The notes beneath the pieces were generated by a model. That model saw only the letters and a list, made by a program, of their open reading frames with translations. It ran no database searches and was not told the origin of the DNA. Below, in pieces: positions 44,700-54,149 of a DNA stretch of 64,000 nt. A program made the translations under genes and the position numbers. The stretch's first letter is position 1, and every line of letters starts with the position of its first letter. The DNA comes from Branchiostoma floridae (lineage: Eukaryota > Chordata > Leptocardii > Amphioxiformes > Branchiostomatidae), in assembly GCF_000003815.2 (NCBI RefSeq), contig NW_023365723.1, positions 388,699 to 452,698 of the forward strand, written 5' to 3'.

Positions 44700-45060
44700 T
44701 TACATTGTACTTCTTGCATCGTGGTGATTTTGTTCTCCTCTTTTTCCTCTTTTCGCTTCCTGTTGTCAAGGAGAATGGTTGATTTCGTCCTCTCCATTTG
44801 TCCCCAATGATGCTTGTCAGCTTCCTTGACTTTTGGGGCCATTTTCTAAATTTCTTTTAGTAGTTGTTCCTTGTCCTTAGTTTTGCCATCCAACCACTCT
44901 AACGTCTGGTTTCGTTTTGTCATGAGTACACTGGAATGGTGCAAGAGGTGTGCATTGGGTTTCTGTCTACGACTTGAGTCATTTTCACCAAACAAATTGG
45001 ACTTCTGGGCATGCTTGGTCTGTTGTCAACTTCAGTTGTTTTCCAAACTTACCCTGTTGT
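44700..45060 (-). pseudogene. Coding-like minus-strand segment with stop, unknown
   Basis: The minus strand reads MTKRNQTLEWLDGKTKDKEQ and LLKEI, meets TAG, then continues in frame KMAPKVKEADKHHWGQMERT and LDNRKRKEEKEENKITTM. From pattern memory the hydrophobic-W-L segment followed by a basic coiled region resembles parts of large multicopy invertebrate proteins associated with transposons. The assignment is weak. Confidence 0.3.
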
Positions 45061-45286
45061 AGGAGGTCACCTTGCTGCTTTTCCGTGACATAACAAACTG
45101 CTCACACTGATTATTTCAAGCATCTCGTGTGTCAGGGTGTCCTCCGTTTACGTCGTACAGGGCTACACTACTAACACTTTCATGTGTCTGAACTGGTCTG
45201 CCTACCAACCCCTGTGTGATTCTTTGCAATAATACCCTTGGTCTCAAGTGCACGTAGTGGCGGTGAACCAACACTTTCAAATCTAA

Positions 45287-45620
45287 CTATTCCTGTCTGG
45301 CTGCATCTTCAGAGTCATCACATGCTGGTAGGATGTGATTAAAGTGGGCCATGTAAGTGTTTAGTTGATCAAGGCCAAATGTAGCCAACTGACGGTTATC
45401 CATGTCATCAGGCCAGCTTGAGTGGTCAAATAAAATTGTAGCTGCTTTGAACACCCCCTCTTCCAGATTCCCAAATCTGGCTGTCAAGAAGTCGCAGTAG
45501 TCATCAATTAGTCTGTCCTTCACTTCTGTAATGACGTCATCATCTGTCTCAGTCCGTGTCAGTTCAACATCAAGTTCTTGCCGGTAAGGATCCATCATAG
45601 AGAATTATACCTGCTTATTT
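45287..45620 (-). CDS. hAT-transposase-like exon (ZNF862-type region)
   Basis: The minus-strand frame begins with YRQELDVELTRTETDDDVI after a candidate AATAAGCAG acceptor. It then has LIDDYCDFLTARFGNLEEGV, TILFDHSSWPDDMDNRQLAT and YMAHFNHILPACDD. Hydrophobic spacing and the ...RF...(I/V)LFD...P......G...L..Y..HF pattern resemble the segment before the dimerisation domain of hAT-related proteins. No DDE core or C-terminal dimerisation motif is seen. Tentative. Confidence 0.35.
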
Positions 45621-45639
45621 TGCTGCTTGCTCTGGTCTT

Positions 45640-46430
45640 GTCGCTGTGATTTTTACTGTTAAAACAAAGTGTTAATGCCATACTTGTCACTGCAAACTCA
45701 CAGTATATCCCGAAGACCCGTGTCTGGATGTCTGTAGGTGCTATGGGGCTGAGTCGTCCGCCGGAAAGGAATGAGAAGTGTCATTGATAGACGTTTAGGG
45801 CAGACAATGACAGTTGTGCCATTAATTAATGAAAGGATAGTTGAAATGAAGAAAAACCGAAATGGAAAAGATTTTTGGCGAGCTGTTGTCTTATAGAAGG
45901 GAAAAAATTACCTACAGTAGCTTCCCATCTTTCCTAACTTGTAATCAGCATTCCTAACTTCCCAGTTTTCCTTTTGTTGTCACTCCTAATTCCTCTGCAT
46001 TTGGTGAAGATCGACGACTTATTCCTTGCCGCGAACCGCGGATCTCCCCTCTTGTCTTCCAGGTCGGCAATCCATTCTGTAGTGTCGAGACAATTGTAAG
46101 AAAATATAAGTTGCAGACAATTCGTAATATCCAAACTGTAGAAATCGCCATCCCGCGTGGAGGTGTATCAGTATTTCAACAGACATCAATTCTGAAATGA
46201 GTTTCTTAAAGAAAAATTACGTCAGTTTTTGTTTGTTTGCATATGACAATAATGACCTCCTTTTGTCTTTCTGAATGAGTCCACGGACATAGTGATAGTA
46301 AAGATTCGTCATTTACTTGGGGACTAGTTGTAGAATTCTTTACCTTTTGTTTATGTTTATCAGCAGCGTAGTTTGGCCTAACATCGTCATGGGAAACATT
46401 CATACTGGTGCCCCTCCTCATACTAAAGCG
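45640..46430. other. No firm feature
   Basis: Possible minus-strand frames 45934-46134 (LQLIFSYNCLDTTEWIADLE) and 46206-46421. Borders are not convincing. Confidence 0.3.
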
Positions 46431-46439
46431 TTGACTGAC

Positions 46440-46987
46440 CTGAATTGGCGGATGAGTATGTCTATGTCACCAGTACGGTCTCTCTTATGATGGTACCCGG
46501 AAGGTGCAGATACATCCCAATCTCTGTCTGCCTTCTCAAGGATTTCTGCCATTGTGACAATGGCACGGGTTACACGCGAGGCACTGTTGTGATCAGAGCT
46601 GCCAACATCAGGTGTCTCCGTCTGGTGCCTCCTGAGCTTGTACAGTGGATACCACACATCCACAGGGCTCAGGTTTCTTCCTATCATATTGTATCTCGCA
46701 ACAAAACTGACACCTCCCTGCTGCTGGCGGCGAACACCTCCCTGCTGCAGGCGGCGAACACCTCCCTGCTGCTGGAGGCGAACACCTCCCTGCTGCTGGC
46801 GGCGAACACCTTCCTGCTGCTGGTGGCGAACACCTCCCTGCTGCTGGTGGCCGCCACCCCCCTGCTGCTGGTGGCCGCCACCCCCCTGCTGCTGGAGGCG
46901 AACACCCCCCTGCTGCTGGAGGCGAACACCTCCCTGCTGCTCGTGGCCGCCACCTCCCTGCTGCTGGTGGCCAACAAAAATCAACAT
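46440..46987 (-). CDS. Exon with (GGVRRQQQ)n repeat and unique C-terminal part, unknown protein
   Basis: The minus-strand frame starts MLIFVGHQQQGG, runs through eleven or so octapeptide repeats of the type GGVRxQQQ, then continues FVARYNMIGRNLSPVDVWYP, PLYKLRRHQTETPD and KADRDWDVSAPSGYHHK to a GTCAGTCA donor at 46439. The unique part is protein-like. The repeat comes from a 24-bp array that is open in several registers. A second gene copy starts with the same MLIFVGH at 63594-63996. Gln-rich repeats suggest a low-complexity region. No family recognised. Confidence 0.5.
46714..46975. repeat. 24-bp minisatellite CCTCCCTGCTGCTGGCGGCGAACA type
   Basis: About eleven units of CTCCCTGCTGCTGG plus GNGGCGAACA or GTGGCCGCCA variants. 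The variant units are shared with 63606-63970. All six frames are largely open, so frame alone does not prove coding. Confidence 0.95.
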
Positions 46988-46989
46988 TA

Positions 46990-47300
46990 TAAAACATTAA
47001 TATAGGGCCTCCTTCAAAATATTAGAGTCATTAGACTAATAATTTGTCAAAAGTACATTGACAAAATAAGGAATTACAGAGAAATAAAATTACCTAACTA
47101 AAAGTCAACTAAAATCTAAGCGTCATAATTAGAAACGTGCATATTTGCCACGTACGTAGAGTAGCGGCGCCCTCCACGCACCCCCCCCCCCCCCTTCACA
47201 TGTATAGTCGACGCAGGTCTTACTCGTCCTGAATGAATGAATAAATAAATAAAGGTGAACTTGCGTTACATTGGTTAGGAATGATTTGAAAAATTAGAAC
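46990..47300. other. Intron-like, poly-C tract
   Basis: AT-rich DNA with a run of about 16 C near 47185-47200 and a short AATA microsatellite near 47240. No gene. Confidence 0.6.
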
Positions 47301-47304
47301 TTAC

Positions 47305-47434
47305 TGGCTGTTCCTCGACGCCGGGCGCCTCTAGCTCCGCCTCCTCGTCCTCCGGGTCCTCCCGCACCTATGGGTCCCCCCGCACCCCTGGCCGCACCTG
47401 TGCCTCCTCCAGCTCCTCTGGCTCCTCGTCATTC
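47305..47434 (-). CDS. Glycine/arginine-rich exon (GAR-like)
   Basis: The minus strand upstream of a GTAAGTTC donor at 47304 reads GARGAGGGTGAARGAGGPIG and GGPGGRGGGARGARRRGTA. The same Gly/Arg-rich character and GRGRGTAARRGRR-type end occur at 49584-50027 and 40484-40627. In another register the segment is acidic but has a stop, so the Gly-rich frame is preferred. Confidence 0.4.
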
Positions 47435-47509
47435 AACAGTGTTGATCTGCCCAGTTCTTGCACATGTAATTTGTAATTCTGCAATATGGAAACTGTGACG
47501 TCAAAAGCT

Positions 47510-47740
47510 GACCCATTTCAACTGCAGTTGTTTTTAAAACAGAGTAACATCTTCTGCACAGGTCTCCAGAGGGAGAGATGGCCTGAAAACTCACCGTAAC
47601 AATCTGAACTTGGCTAGAATTGATGCTATACTAACTCGAATGTCAGGTGCAAGATGATGCAGGACATGTTCTTCATTCTGTTCAGCAAAGAACTCACGAG
47701 CATTGTTTCCATGCATCAGTTTGTGAGTTTCTATGTTACA
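47510..47740 (-). pseudogene. Copy of the 43823-44056 exon, ending at GTGAGT
   Basis: The minus strand encodes NAREFFAEQNEEHVLHHLAP and DIRVSIASILAKFRLLR, then GTGAGT. It preserves the donor lost in the other copy, although upstream sequence diverges. Extra codons (EEHV) distinguish the copies. Confidence 0.45.
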
Positions 47741-47744
47741 ATTA

Positions 47745-48180
47745 TTACTGAATTATGCTTGAAGTTCATGTAATCCCTTTCCCAACTCCCTTTCTTCACA
47801 ATATTGACATAAGCCATGTTACATAGTCTTAGTAACCCTTAGTTACAAAAGCTGTCTCAGAGTAGAAGATACTTTCGAGCTGGTTAAACATGAGAGAAAA
47901 ACAGTTAAATACTACTTAGATTCTAAATATAATCACGTTACTACAGTCACGAGTCTCCACGGTGATTCCTAGTCATGATATCTCGCCAATCATTTTTTCA
48001 GAGCTGGAAAACCTTGGTAGGTTGCAACTTCACGAAGCATGTTCGTCAAGTTTTCTTCCTCGATTTTCCCAGTGATCCTTCGCCTTTCTAGCGTGCCATT
48101 GAAGAGCGGACCATTTCCGTCTGCCGTAGTCAAGACACGCATGTGCCTGGACATTATCAGTTAAGCGGCCATACCAGATG
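47745..48180. other. No feature recognised
   Basis: AT-rich. No supported frame. Confidence 0.45.
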
Positions 48181-48538
48181 TTTGCGCGCGATGATACAAT
48201 TTAAGTTCTGTTCCGCGTGGAATTTGTCAGTGTAGGGCGGCCGTTGTGAGGTGGGGATCGATATACGTTACAACAGAATTTGTTTTCGTATTTCATCTTA
48301 TTTTATCCCTTGTAAAACCTTGGCAGTCATCTTGTAGTTAGGCTGGTTACTTAGTACATTACAGTTTGAAGCATCAAAATGACTACTGGTGAGGGAAAAT
48401 CGTTTTTGTTGTGAGGGTCATGGCGGCCGTTTGTGGGAGAGTCTTCTGGCGTTGAACGTGTCGGGCCGAGGTAAACGGTATTCTGGCTGGCCGAAATCCT
48501 CATCAGTTATTCTGGCCGAAATCCTCATCAGTGCCGGT
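48181..48538 (+). pseudogene. Duplicate promoter and first exon of the 1392-1904 gene
   Basis: Aligns with 1108-1441. The coding start ATG is GTG here, followed by SGRGKRYSG. A 26-bp segment (TATTCTGGCCGAAATCCTCA type) is tandemly duplicated inside, and the copy ends at a GGTGTTG donor-like position. Directly after it lies zinc-finger-family sequence in place of the second exon, so the first exon has been separated from its gene. Confidence 0.6.
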
Positions 48539-48539
48539 G

Positions 48540-48730
48540 TTGTGTAACCATTGTTGATTTTTGTTTGCTGTTGTGCCCTGCGTTATTGGGGATGGGGTTG
48601 GACCGTATCCATGTACGCTTGTAGGGTCTCTCCCGTGTGAATACTAGTGCGAATGTGGGCCTTGAGATCTCGTTGAACTTCTTACCGCATTCCTCAAACG
48701 TGTGTAGGTCATCCTATCAATCGTCGTGCT
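48540..48730 (-). pseudogene. Zinc-finger exon remnant
   Basis: Matches the linker and 3' part of 43490-43640 (ATTGTTGATTTTTGTTTGCT, CGAATGTGGGCCTT). It is frame-broken and lacks a complete finger. Confidence 0.5.
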
Positions 48731-48734
48731 TTCT

Positions 48735-49190
48735 GTAGGGAACAGTGGTATGTCTGAAAATAATTCTTTCCTCACCTTTACTAGATTCATTTGCACTGTC
48801 AGCTGAAATGTAACTGTTCTGTCTTTTTGGACCAATGATGGCCTCCTGGCGTTAAATTTGGGATTCTGAGAATTCACTCGATGTAGTTGCCACTTCTTTT
48901 GTTGTCATGAGGGTTTCAATGTTCCGCTGTGCAGCTGTCCTGTTTAAACTTGACAACAAAGTTCTTATTATAATAACTGTTTAAACTTGAAAACAAAGTT
49001 CTTAAGACAAAACCTGCAGCAGCTGCTGGGTTTGTTGCTTCGTACAAAGTCGACCTTCCTTGACGACCAGATTTTGATGTCAGTTTCTATGTTACAATTA
49101 CTGAATTATACGTATTTAATGCGGTCACGAACAGTAGTTACAATTGGGAAAAAAATGGCGGACAAGACGCATGTGGGGTCATGACCCTGA
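48735..49190. other. No firm feature
   Basis: Contains a direct repeat of TGTTTAAACTTGA(A/C)AACAAA (about 48940 and 48980). No supported gene. Confidence 0.4.
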
Positions 49191-49196
49191 GTTCAA

Positions 49197-49583
49197 TGTA
49201 TGTGCCTGGATTCGTTGACGTCATCCTCCGCCCGCCCCTACCCCTCCCTCCAGGCCTCGACGCTCCTCGTCCTGAATGAAGACATGAATGAATCAATACA
49301 TGAATAAATTGATAAATGAAGACATGAATAATTAAAACATGAATACATTAATGATTAATAAAGCAACACATGAATACATTAATAAATCAACACATGAATA
49401 AATTAATAAATCAACACATGAATCAATCACGAATAAACGCACAAATAAATGCACAAAGGAATGAATAACAATATCAGGATGCACTAAGGCAAGTACATTG
49501 CAGTTTCAGAGCTGAAATGCGTACATCGTTTAGGTAAAATTCTTGAAACAAAATGTTTTATACTTTCAACAATTACAACTTAC
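49197..49583. repeat. Duplicated segment (copy of 40148-40500)
   Basis: Matches the 40-kb copy, including the ATGAATAAAT minisatellite (49280-49462) and the intron preceding the tandem-repeat exon. Confidence 0.9.
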
Positions 49584-50456
49584 GGGCCACTCTTCCATGG
49601 GAAACGCCGGCCTCGTCTCGCCGCGGTTCCTCTACCTCGTCCTCCCGCCGCGCCGTGAGTAGGCCCGCTTCCTCCGACACCTCGTCCGCCCGACGGGCCC
49701 TGGGTAAGCCCGGTTCCTCCGACACCTCGTCCGCCCGACGGGCCCTGGGTAAGCCCGGTTCCTCCGACACCTCCTCCGCCCGACGGGCCCTGGGTAAGCC
49801 CGGTTCCTCCGACACCTCCTCCGACCGACGCGCCCTGGGTAAGCCCGGTTCCTCCGACACCTCGTCCGCCCGACGGGCCCTGGGTAAGCCTGGTTCCTCT
49901 GACACCTCCTCCGCCCGACGGGCCCTGGGTAAGCCTGGTTCCTCCGACACCTCGTCCCTGTCCCTGATCCGGCCCAAAACGGAGCCCCTCGGGGGCGAAG
50001 GTCAGCGACGCGGGAGGAGCTACTATCCTGAGAAAAAGACGAAATGAATACGGATTAGCGTTTTCTTGTAACATTATAAGAAGGTCAAACGTAACATCAT
50101 TGGCACATGAAATATTCAAATGCATCCTTGGTTTTCCGAAAATATTTCATCTTCTTGGATAGCTCATTGAAAATTGTACTGCGTGATAAACACCGTTATT
50201 AAGGAATGTCACAATCGAACGCTTCAGTCATTCAATGTATTAAAAGCAAATAATATGGGCTGTTAGGAACCGCAAACAATAACACATCCCTAAAAGGGAG
50301 GTTTAAAACCTTAATGTTAGTTCACGTCAAAATAAAATGTCATAATTGACCAACCTTTGCCTCTCTTCCTCCTCCGCGGCTAGCCGCTGCCTTTCGGCGG
50401 CGGCCAGCCGCTGACCTCCGCCACCCCTCTCGCCCATGTCGATGTCGACGTCCATG
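49584..50456 (-). CDS. Two-exon Gly-rich protein with 15-residue tandem repeats
   Basis: Exon 50456-50355 (after CTATTTCTTGCAG) begins MDVDIDMGERGGGG and continues QRLAAAERQRLAAEEEERQR, leaving two bases before GTTGGT. Exon 50027-49584 (after CTTTTTCTCAG) completes the codon and stays open: IVAPPASLTFAPEGLRFGPD, then repeats of GVGGTGLTQGPSGGR, then GRGRGTAARRGRR up to a GTAAGTTG donor. The phase match selects the Gly-rich register among several open ones. It resembles RGG-type low-complexity proteins; RNA binding would be inference. The 40-kb copy has a single repeat unit, so copy number varies. Confidence 0.5.
49665..49962. repeat. 45-bp minisatellite, about six to seven units
   Basis: Units TCCGACACCTCSTCCGCCCG plus ACGGGCCCTGGGTAAGCCCG and GTTCC, with few substitutions. 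The unit length is a multiple of three, with no stops in several registers. Confidence 0.95.
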
Positions 50457-50459
50457 CTG

Positions 50460-51020
50460 CAAGAAATAGCCAAATTGAGTCATTTCATATATTGATACAC
50501 AAATGAAACGGTACAAGAAACGTGACTTTCTTGTACGTGCCCATGTGCAATGTGCACATCGATATTCTGACAGTGGACAAAATGCAAATTTCCGTTTTTA
50601 CCTGTAATACACTGTTTTTCGCCTTAAATAGTTCATCAGTAAGTTTCAGTGCAAACGACAAACAGTACAAGACAGCAAATAATACTTCCTCTTGTGTAGG
50701 ATTCTCTGGCTCTGCCATCTCGGAATGAAATCATGCACACTGAGCGTGTTATTTAGGAACGGAACCTGATTGGTCACGACAAATTTCATAAAGTTCATTT
50801 TACAGGAGAAGCCAGACTGAGTGTGCTTGACAAATTTTCCTGTGGTGACTGTCAGTGAAGTGGCTGCAAAACTGCCTGGGAACCAGGTGCCTTTGTTTGG
50901 GAGACTGACTGTTGTATGCACTGTAGAGATCTCCATGGCAACTTCCTGAACTGGGGTACCTTCTGGCTCATCCTACTTTTAGCCAGCAAACTGCTATGAG
51001 CCTAACCTCTACTTTGGAGA
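50460..51020. other. No firm feature
   Basis: Short frames at 50485-50936 on both strands without support. Confidence 0.35.
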
Positions 51021-51025
51021 GTACT

Positions 51026-51399
51026 CCACCACCTCACTTCCTGTCGCAATCTCCCTACCCGGCAAAAATCCCCTTCTCGTCACACCATTCTTCTTTGGCA
51101 CGCTTGAATTGATCTTTGAAGGACTGTATCCACTGAAGTTCATACATCTGGAATGGGCAGTCACGGTTTTGTGTCACTTTCATGGCGTCTCCCTTCATTG
51201 TGCAATCCATGAAATATGCTGTACTGTCCCCTACCCAAGCACATAGTTTCCGGATTGGTTTGCTGTATTGGACATTGTCCGGTGACAGGTCGATCACAAC
51301 TTCCACTGGACATTCCCTCCTCAGGTGCATTAAGTTCGACCCCCACGTTGTTCCGTTTGTTCCATCGTACGCTTTTGGATGAATTTCTGCCAAGGGCAC
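51026..51399 (-). CDS. Conserved exon of unknown function (intact copy)
   Basis: The minus-strand frame is open for 114 codons: NGTTWGSNLMHLRRECPVEV, VIDLSPDNVQYSKPIRKL, CAWVGDSTAYFMDCTMKGDA, FKRAKEEWCDEKGIFAG. It continues a little past 51055. The damaged copy at 43231-43470 lacks its N-terminal half. Several Cys and Trp residues are conserved between the copies. No family recognised. Confidence 0.45.
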
Positions 51400-51534
51400 A
51401 TCATCAGTAGACTTAAGACAACTTTCTCCGCCCGCATCAACTGATTCTTCCCTTATTAAGGCAACCTTTCAGAGGCGCACAGATAGCCTCCTAAGTCTGG
51501 ACTCTAGAAGACTTTAAATGTTCAGAGTATACAA

Positions 51535-51595
51535 AGAATTTTCATTCAGACGGCATTCTGGTTGATTGCGATTTTTTGTGTGAAGGGGATGTTTC
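51535..51595. repeat. MITE end fragment (CCTTCACAC family)
   Basis: CATTCAGACGGCATTCTGGT then TGTGTGAAGGGGATG resembles the right end of the element at 22491-23076. Confidence 0.5.
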
Positions 51596-51599
51596 AACC

Positions 51600-52035
51600 T
51601 ACTCTCCGTCGATGAGCAATGTCCTCTTCCTGCAAAACCCATGTTAGTCGTGCCACAGTGGTAACAGCACTCTGGGAAAGACACGAGGTGAAGCACAATT
51701 CAGAGCTCTTCGTGACAGAATGCTGTCATGGTACCTAAAGGAAAAAAGAACACAAGCAGTAAGCAGCCTACTTGTAATAAATTCTTCAGGATACTACTTT
51801 TTTAAAGGCCACTGCTGTAGGAAAAAAGATAAGATAATGTGTAAACCTTTACTGTGGAAACCAAGCAATGGGACAGAAGTCATGGATGACCGCGCAAGAC
51901 ATACATAAAACATCTTCAAGCTAACAGCAGTATGTACCTACGTAATCTACCTGTAATGATGGATGACAGAGTTTTGGAGTCACATGTGATAACCGCCAGC
52001 CAACAGAGAACAGCAAATGTGACAGTATACGTAGC
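51600..52035. other. No firm feature
   Basis: Intron-like sequence between exon candidates. Short frames only. Confidence 0.4.
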
Positions 52036-52041
52036 ACTCAC

Positions 52042-52145
52042 CCAATCAAGGATGGCCAGGTTCATCCGCAGCAGGTAGTTGTCTTTGCCGAAAGCGATGC
52101 GCTTGTCGTGGTACACAAGCATTGCTTTGTGAAAGTAGTTTGTAT
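52042..52145 (-). CDS. Internal exon (NYFHKAMLVYHDKR...), transposon-associated family likely
   Basis: Minus-strand 104-bp exon after CTAACTGGTTTCAG and before GTGAGTG: NYFHKAMLVYHDKRIAFGK, then YLLRMNLAILDW. The (Y)HDKR..F....YLLR.NLAI.D pattern recalls multicopy cnidarian and lancelet proteins encoded by mobile elements. This is pattern memory, with no catalytic motif in this exon. Confidence 0.45.
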
Positions 52146-52216
52146 CTGAAACCAGTTAGGATGCCCGTTGCTTGATGGATACAACTATTTCAGTTTTATT
52201 GGTAAAATGTACTTAC

Positions 52217-52425
52217 CACTGTCATTAAGGATTGAGCCTGATGACTTCACTGCCTTAGTACGTTCTTCCTTAGGGGGCAACTGGGATGAGGACGAGAAGG
52301 GTGATTTGGTCGGAGACTGGACACTAGGGCTGGCCGATTCTCTTCCATCTTCACCCTTAGACTTCACTGCCTTAGTACGAAGTCGAATCAATGTATTCCT
52401 TAGGTTTACGACACTTGTAGCTGAC
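52217..52425 (-). CDS. Ser/Pro-rich exon with TKAVKS duplication
   Basis: Minus-strand exon ending at a GTAAGTAC donor. It reads RTKAVKSKGEDGRESASPSV, QSPTKSPFSSSSQLPPKE, ERTKAVKSSGSILNDS. The direct DNA repeat GACTTCACTGCCTTAGTACG (52244-52263 and 52361-52380) encodes the two TKAVKS words. Low-complexity linker, upstream of the 52042-52145 exon on the same strand. Confidence 0.4.
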
Positions 52426-52493
52426 GGCTGGAACAATAGGGTTATCGCTACCATTGTCTTCTTTCTGGTATGTGATGTCTTGATCAGCCGTGT

Positions 52494-52676
52494 CTAAGTC
52501 CCAAAGTGTAATGAGTCCTTCCTTGTTAAAACGCTCGCCTGGGTGCGGATGAACTGCTCACTGGTGTGGTCTATAGTCTCCTTAGCACTAGTCCACGGAA
52601 GTGTGCCGTTTTTCATCGCATACAAAACAGAAGCATGGTCTCCCAACAATGCTCCAATCATAATACGCAGCATCAA
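52494..52676 (-). CDS. Unrecognised open frame in exon cluster
   Basis: 60-codon minus-strand frame (IGALLGDHASVLYAMKNGTL, SEQFIRTQASVLTRKD) ending in TAG. It lies between exon candidates on the same strand, but splice borders are not clear. Confidence 0.3.
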   Translation of the reverse strand: MMLRIMIGALLGDHASVLYAMKNGTLPWTSAKETIDHTSEQFIRTQASVLTRKDSLHFGT

Positions 52677-52812
52677 ACATCAGATGTTCGAGCCCGATCC
52701 GAACCGAGCGCCGGAAGTGTTTGTCTCTGAGAGTTGATGTAACTGGATTGAAGTGAATGAAATGGATTAATACAAAACAATGTTCATGGGCTTTAATAAG
52801 AGGGAACTTAAC

Positions 52813-52996
52813 GTATCTTTTATAGCCTCTGTCTTGTTGGCGTCCAAGACCCCAAGTCGACTTTTCAGTCCCTTGGTGCTGGCCTCCGCCATCTCCTCGG
52901 TGCTGAAGACGTCTTCTGACCTTGTCCAGAAGTTTTTTTCCTTGCTTACTGCTCTCTTAGTTGGGGCCACGATGTAAATCCCCCGGCCAATCGAGA
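52813..52996 (-). CDS. BEN-domain-like exon
   Basis: Minus-strand 184-bp exon after TTTATTCTTTTAG, ending before GTTAAG: GRGIYIVAPTKRAVSKEKNF, then VFSTEEMAEASTKGLKSRLG and LDANKTEAIKD. The (V/L)F(T/S)xEE(M/L)..SS.KG...(K)..LD..K..AIK pattern matches the first half of BEN domains, which bind DNA or proteins in chromatin and in some transposon and viral proteins. The second half should lie in the next exon and was not identified. Confidence 0.45.
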
Positions 52997-52999
52997 CTA

Positions 53000-53640
53000 A
53001 AAGAATAAACATTGTCCTGTCTTTTAAAATTTAATGTCTTAAGAATGCATCATAAGTAGAAGATCTATGATGGTGTACTTTGCGCCACCAGTTTTGCCCT
53101 CTTCACGATCTACTGCCTGCTGTGCGCTTGCTACATCTTTATTAACGTTTATGATCCCGGCAGCTGGTCAGAAGCCTTGCTCTTCGGGGTTCGGTTGGAC
53201 CCGCTAGTGGCTGCGTCCTCCCCTGTGTCCAAGGTGGACCCGCCAGTGGTTGTATAAAGTAACAATCATTTCTAAATCAGTGCTAAAGAGGGAAATTCCG
53301 AAGTTCTAACAGCTCATGGATTTCTTGCTGGTGACTCCTTGATGTTCCTCTGGATGCTATTTTATGAAGTGTCTATATCAAAAGTCAAATTCCACTTGTG
53401 GCAGATTACTTGCAGGCTTGGACCTTCACCTGCCCTTCATCCTCCTTGTCCTCCCTGGTCTTCAGCACTTTCGCTACATAGAAGCAGCGGTCGGGTTCAC
53501 TGTACACTACAGCCACTAGCTGCCCTGATTTCACTAAAGCTTCTGCCCACTCCCAGTTAGATACCAGTTGTATATCTAGTACTGATCCTATTTTACAGCA
53601 ATATTGTAAGCTTTTGTAATTTTTCTATCATTTGAAAAGT
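53000..53640. other. No feature recognised
   Basis: Intron-like. A short direct repeat GTTGGACCCGCTAGTGGCTG / GGTGGACCCGCCAGTGGTTG lies near 53200-53250. Confidence 0.4.
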
Positions 53641-53682
53641 CATAAATTTAGTCTGAGCCAACAAAAGAGACATTCGACTCAC

Positions 53683-53960
53683 CCTGCATTGCCGTCATCC
53701 TTTTACCATCCAACTGTTTCAAGTTGGCCTTCTTGTTGACTTCGTAGGAACTTTGAGCCATTTTGCTAGTTGTGAAGATCGTGTCCATGACATGAGGCTT
53801 GTGATCATTGCGTCTTCTGTCTTTCCTATCAATGAATCGAAAATCAGTTAAGGGATCTGTACACCCCTCCACACTAGTCCAATCGTCACTGTGGATATCA
53901 GAATGATAGGTTTTAATTTGCTGGTCAATCTTTATTGATATTTCCCTTAACCTTTTTACA
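53683..53960 (-). CDS. Exon ending before GTGAGTCG, unknown
   Basis: Minus-strand frame: IKIDQQIKTYHSDIHSDDW, FRFIDRKDRRRNDHKPHVMD, TSKMAQSSYEVNKKANLKQL, then DGKRMTAMQG at a GTGAGT donor. Charged and protein-like. The upstream border is not fixed. It is the most upstream member of the minus-strand exon cluster at 52-54 kb. Confidence 0.4.
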
Positions 53961-54149
53961 TGGTATATGTATAGATATTGAATAGACATCCTTTTTCACA
54001 TGTATTGTCTTTGTTCAAAATTTTTGAGGTATGTCCAGAAAAGGGGTAATTGTATGAAGTTAGTGTGTACGAACTTGTACGAACTTGTACGAAGTTAAAG
54101 GTAGATATAGACCGTAATCGGAAAACTTCGGAAGTTTTAAGTGATGTCA

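Noticed and set aside
46714-46975. CRISPR-like array
   Set aside because: Repeats are directly adjacent 24-bp units without unique spacers, in a eukaryotic setting. It is a minisatellite.
46445-47005. Plus-strand Leu-rich and Cys-rich frames (e.g. TSLLLAAN repeats) across the 24-bp array
   Set aside because: The array is open in all registers. The minus-strand frame is preferred because it continues into unique protein-like sequence and ends at a splice donor.
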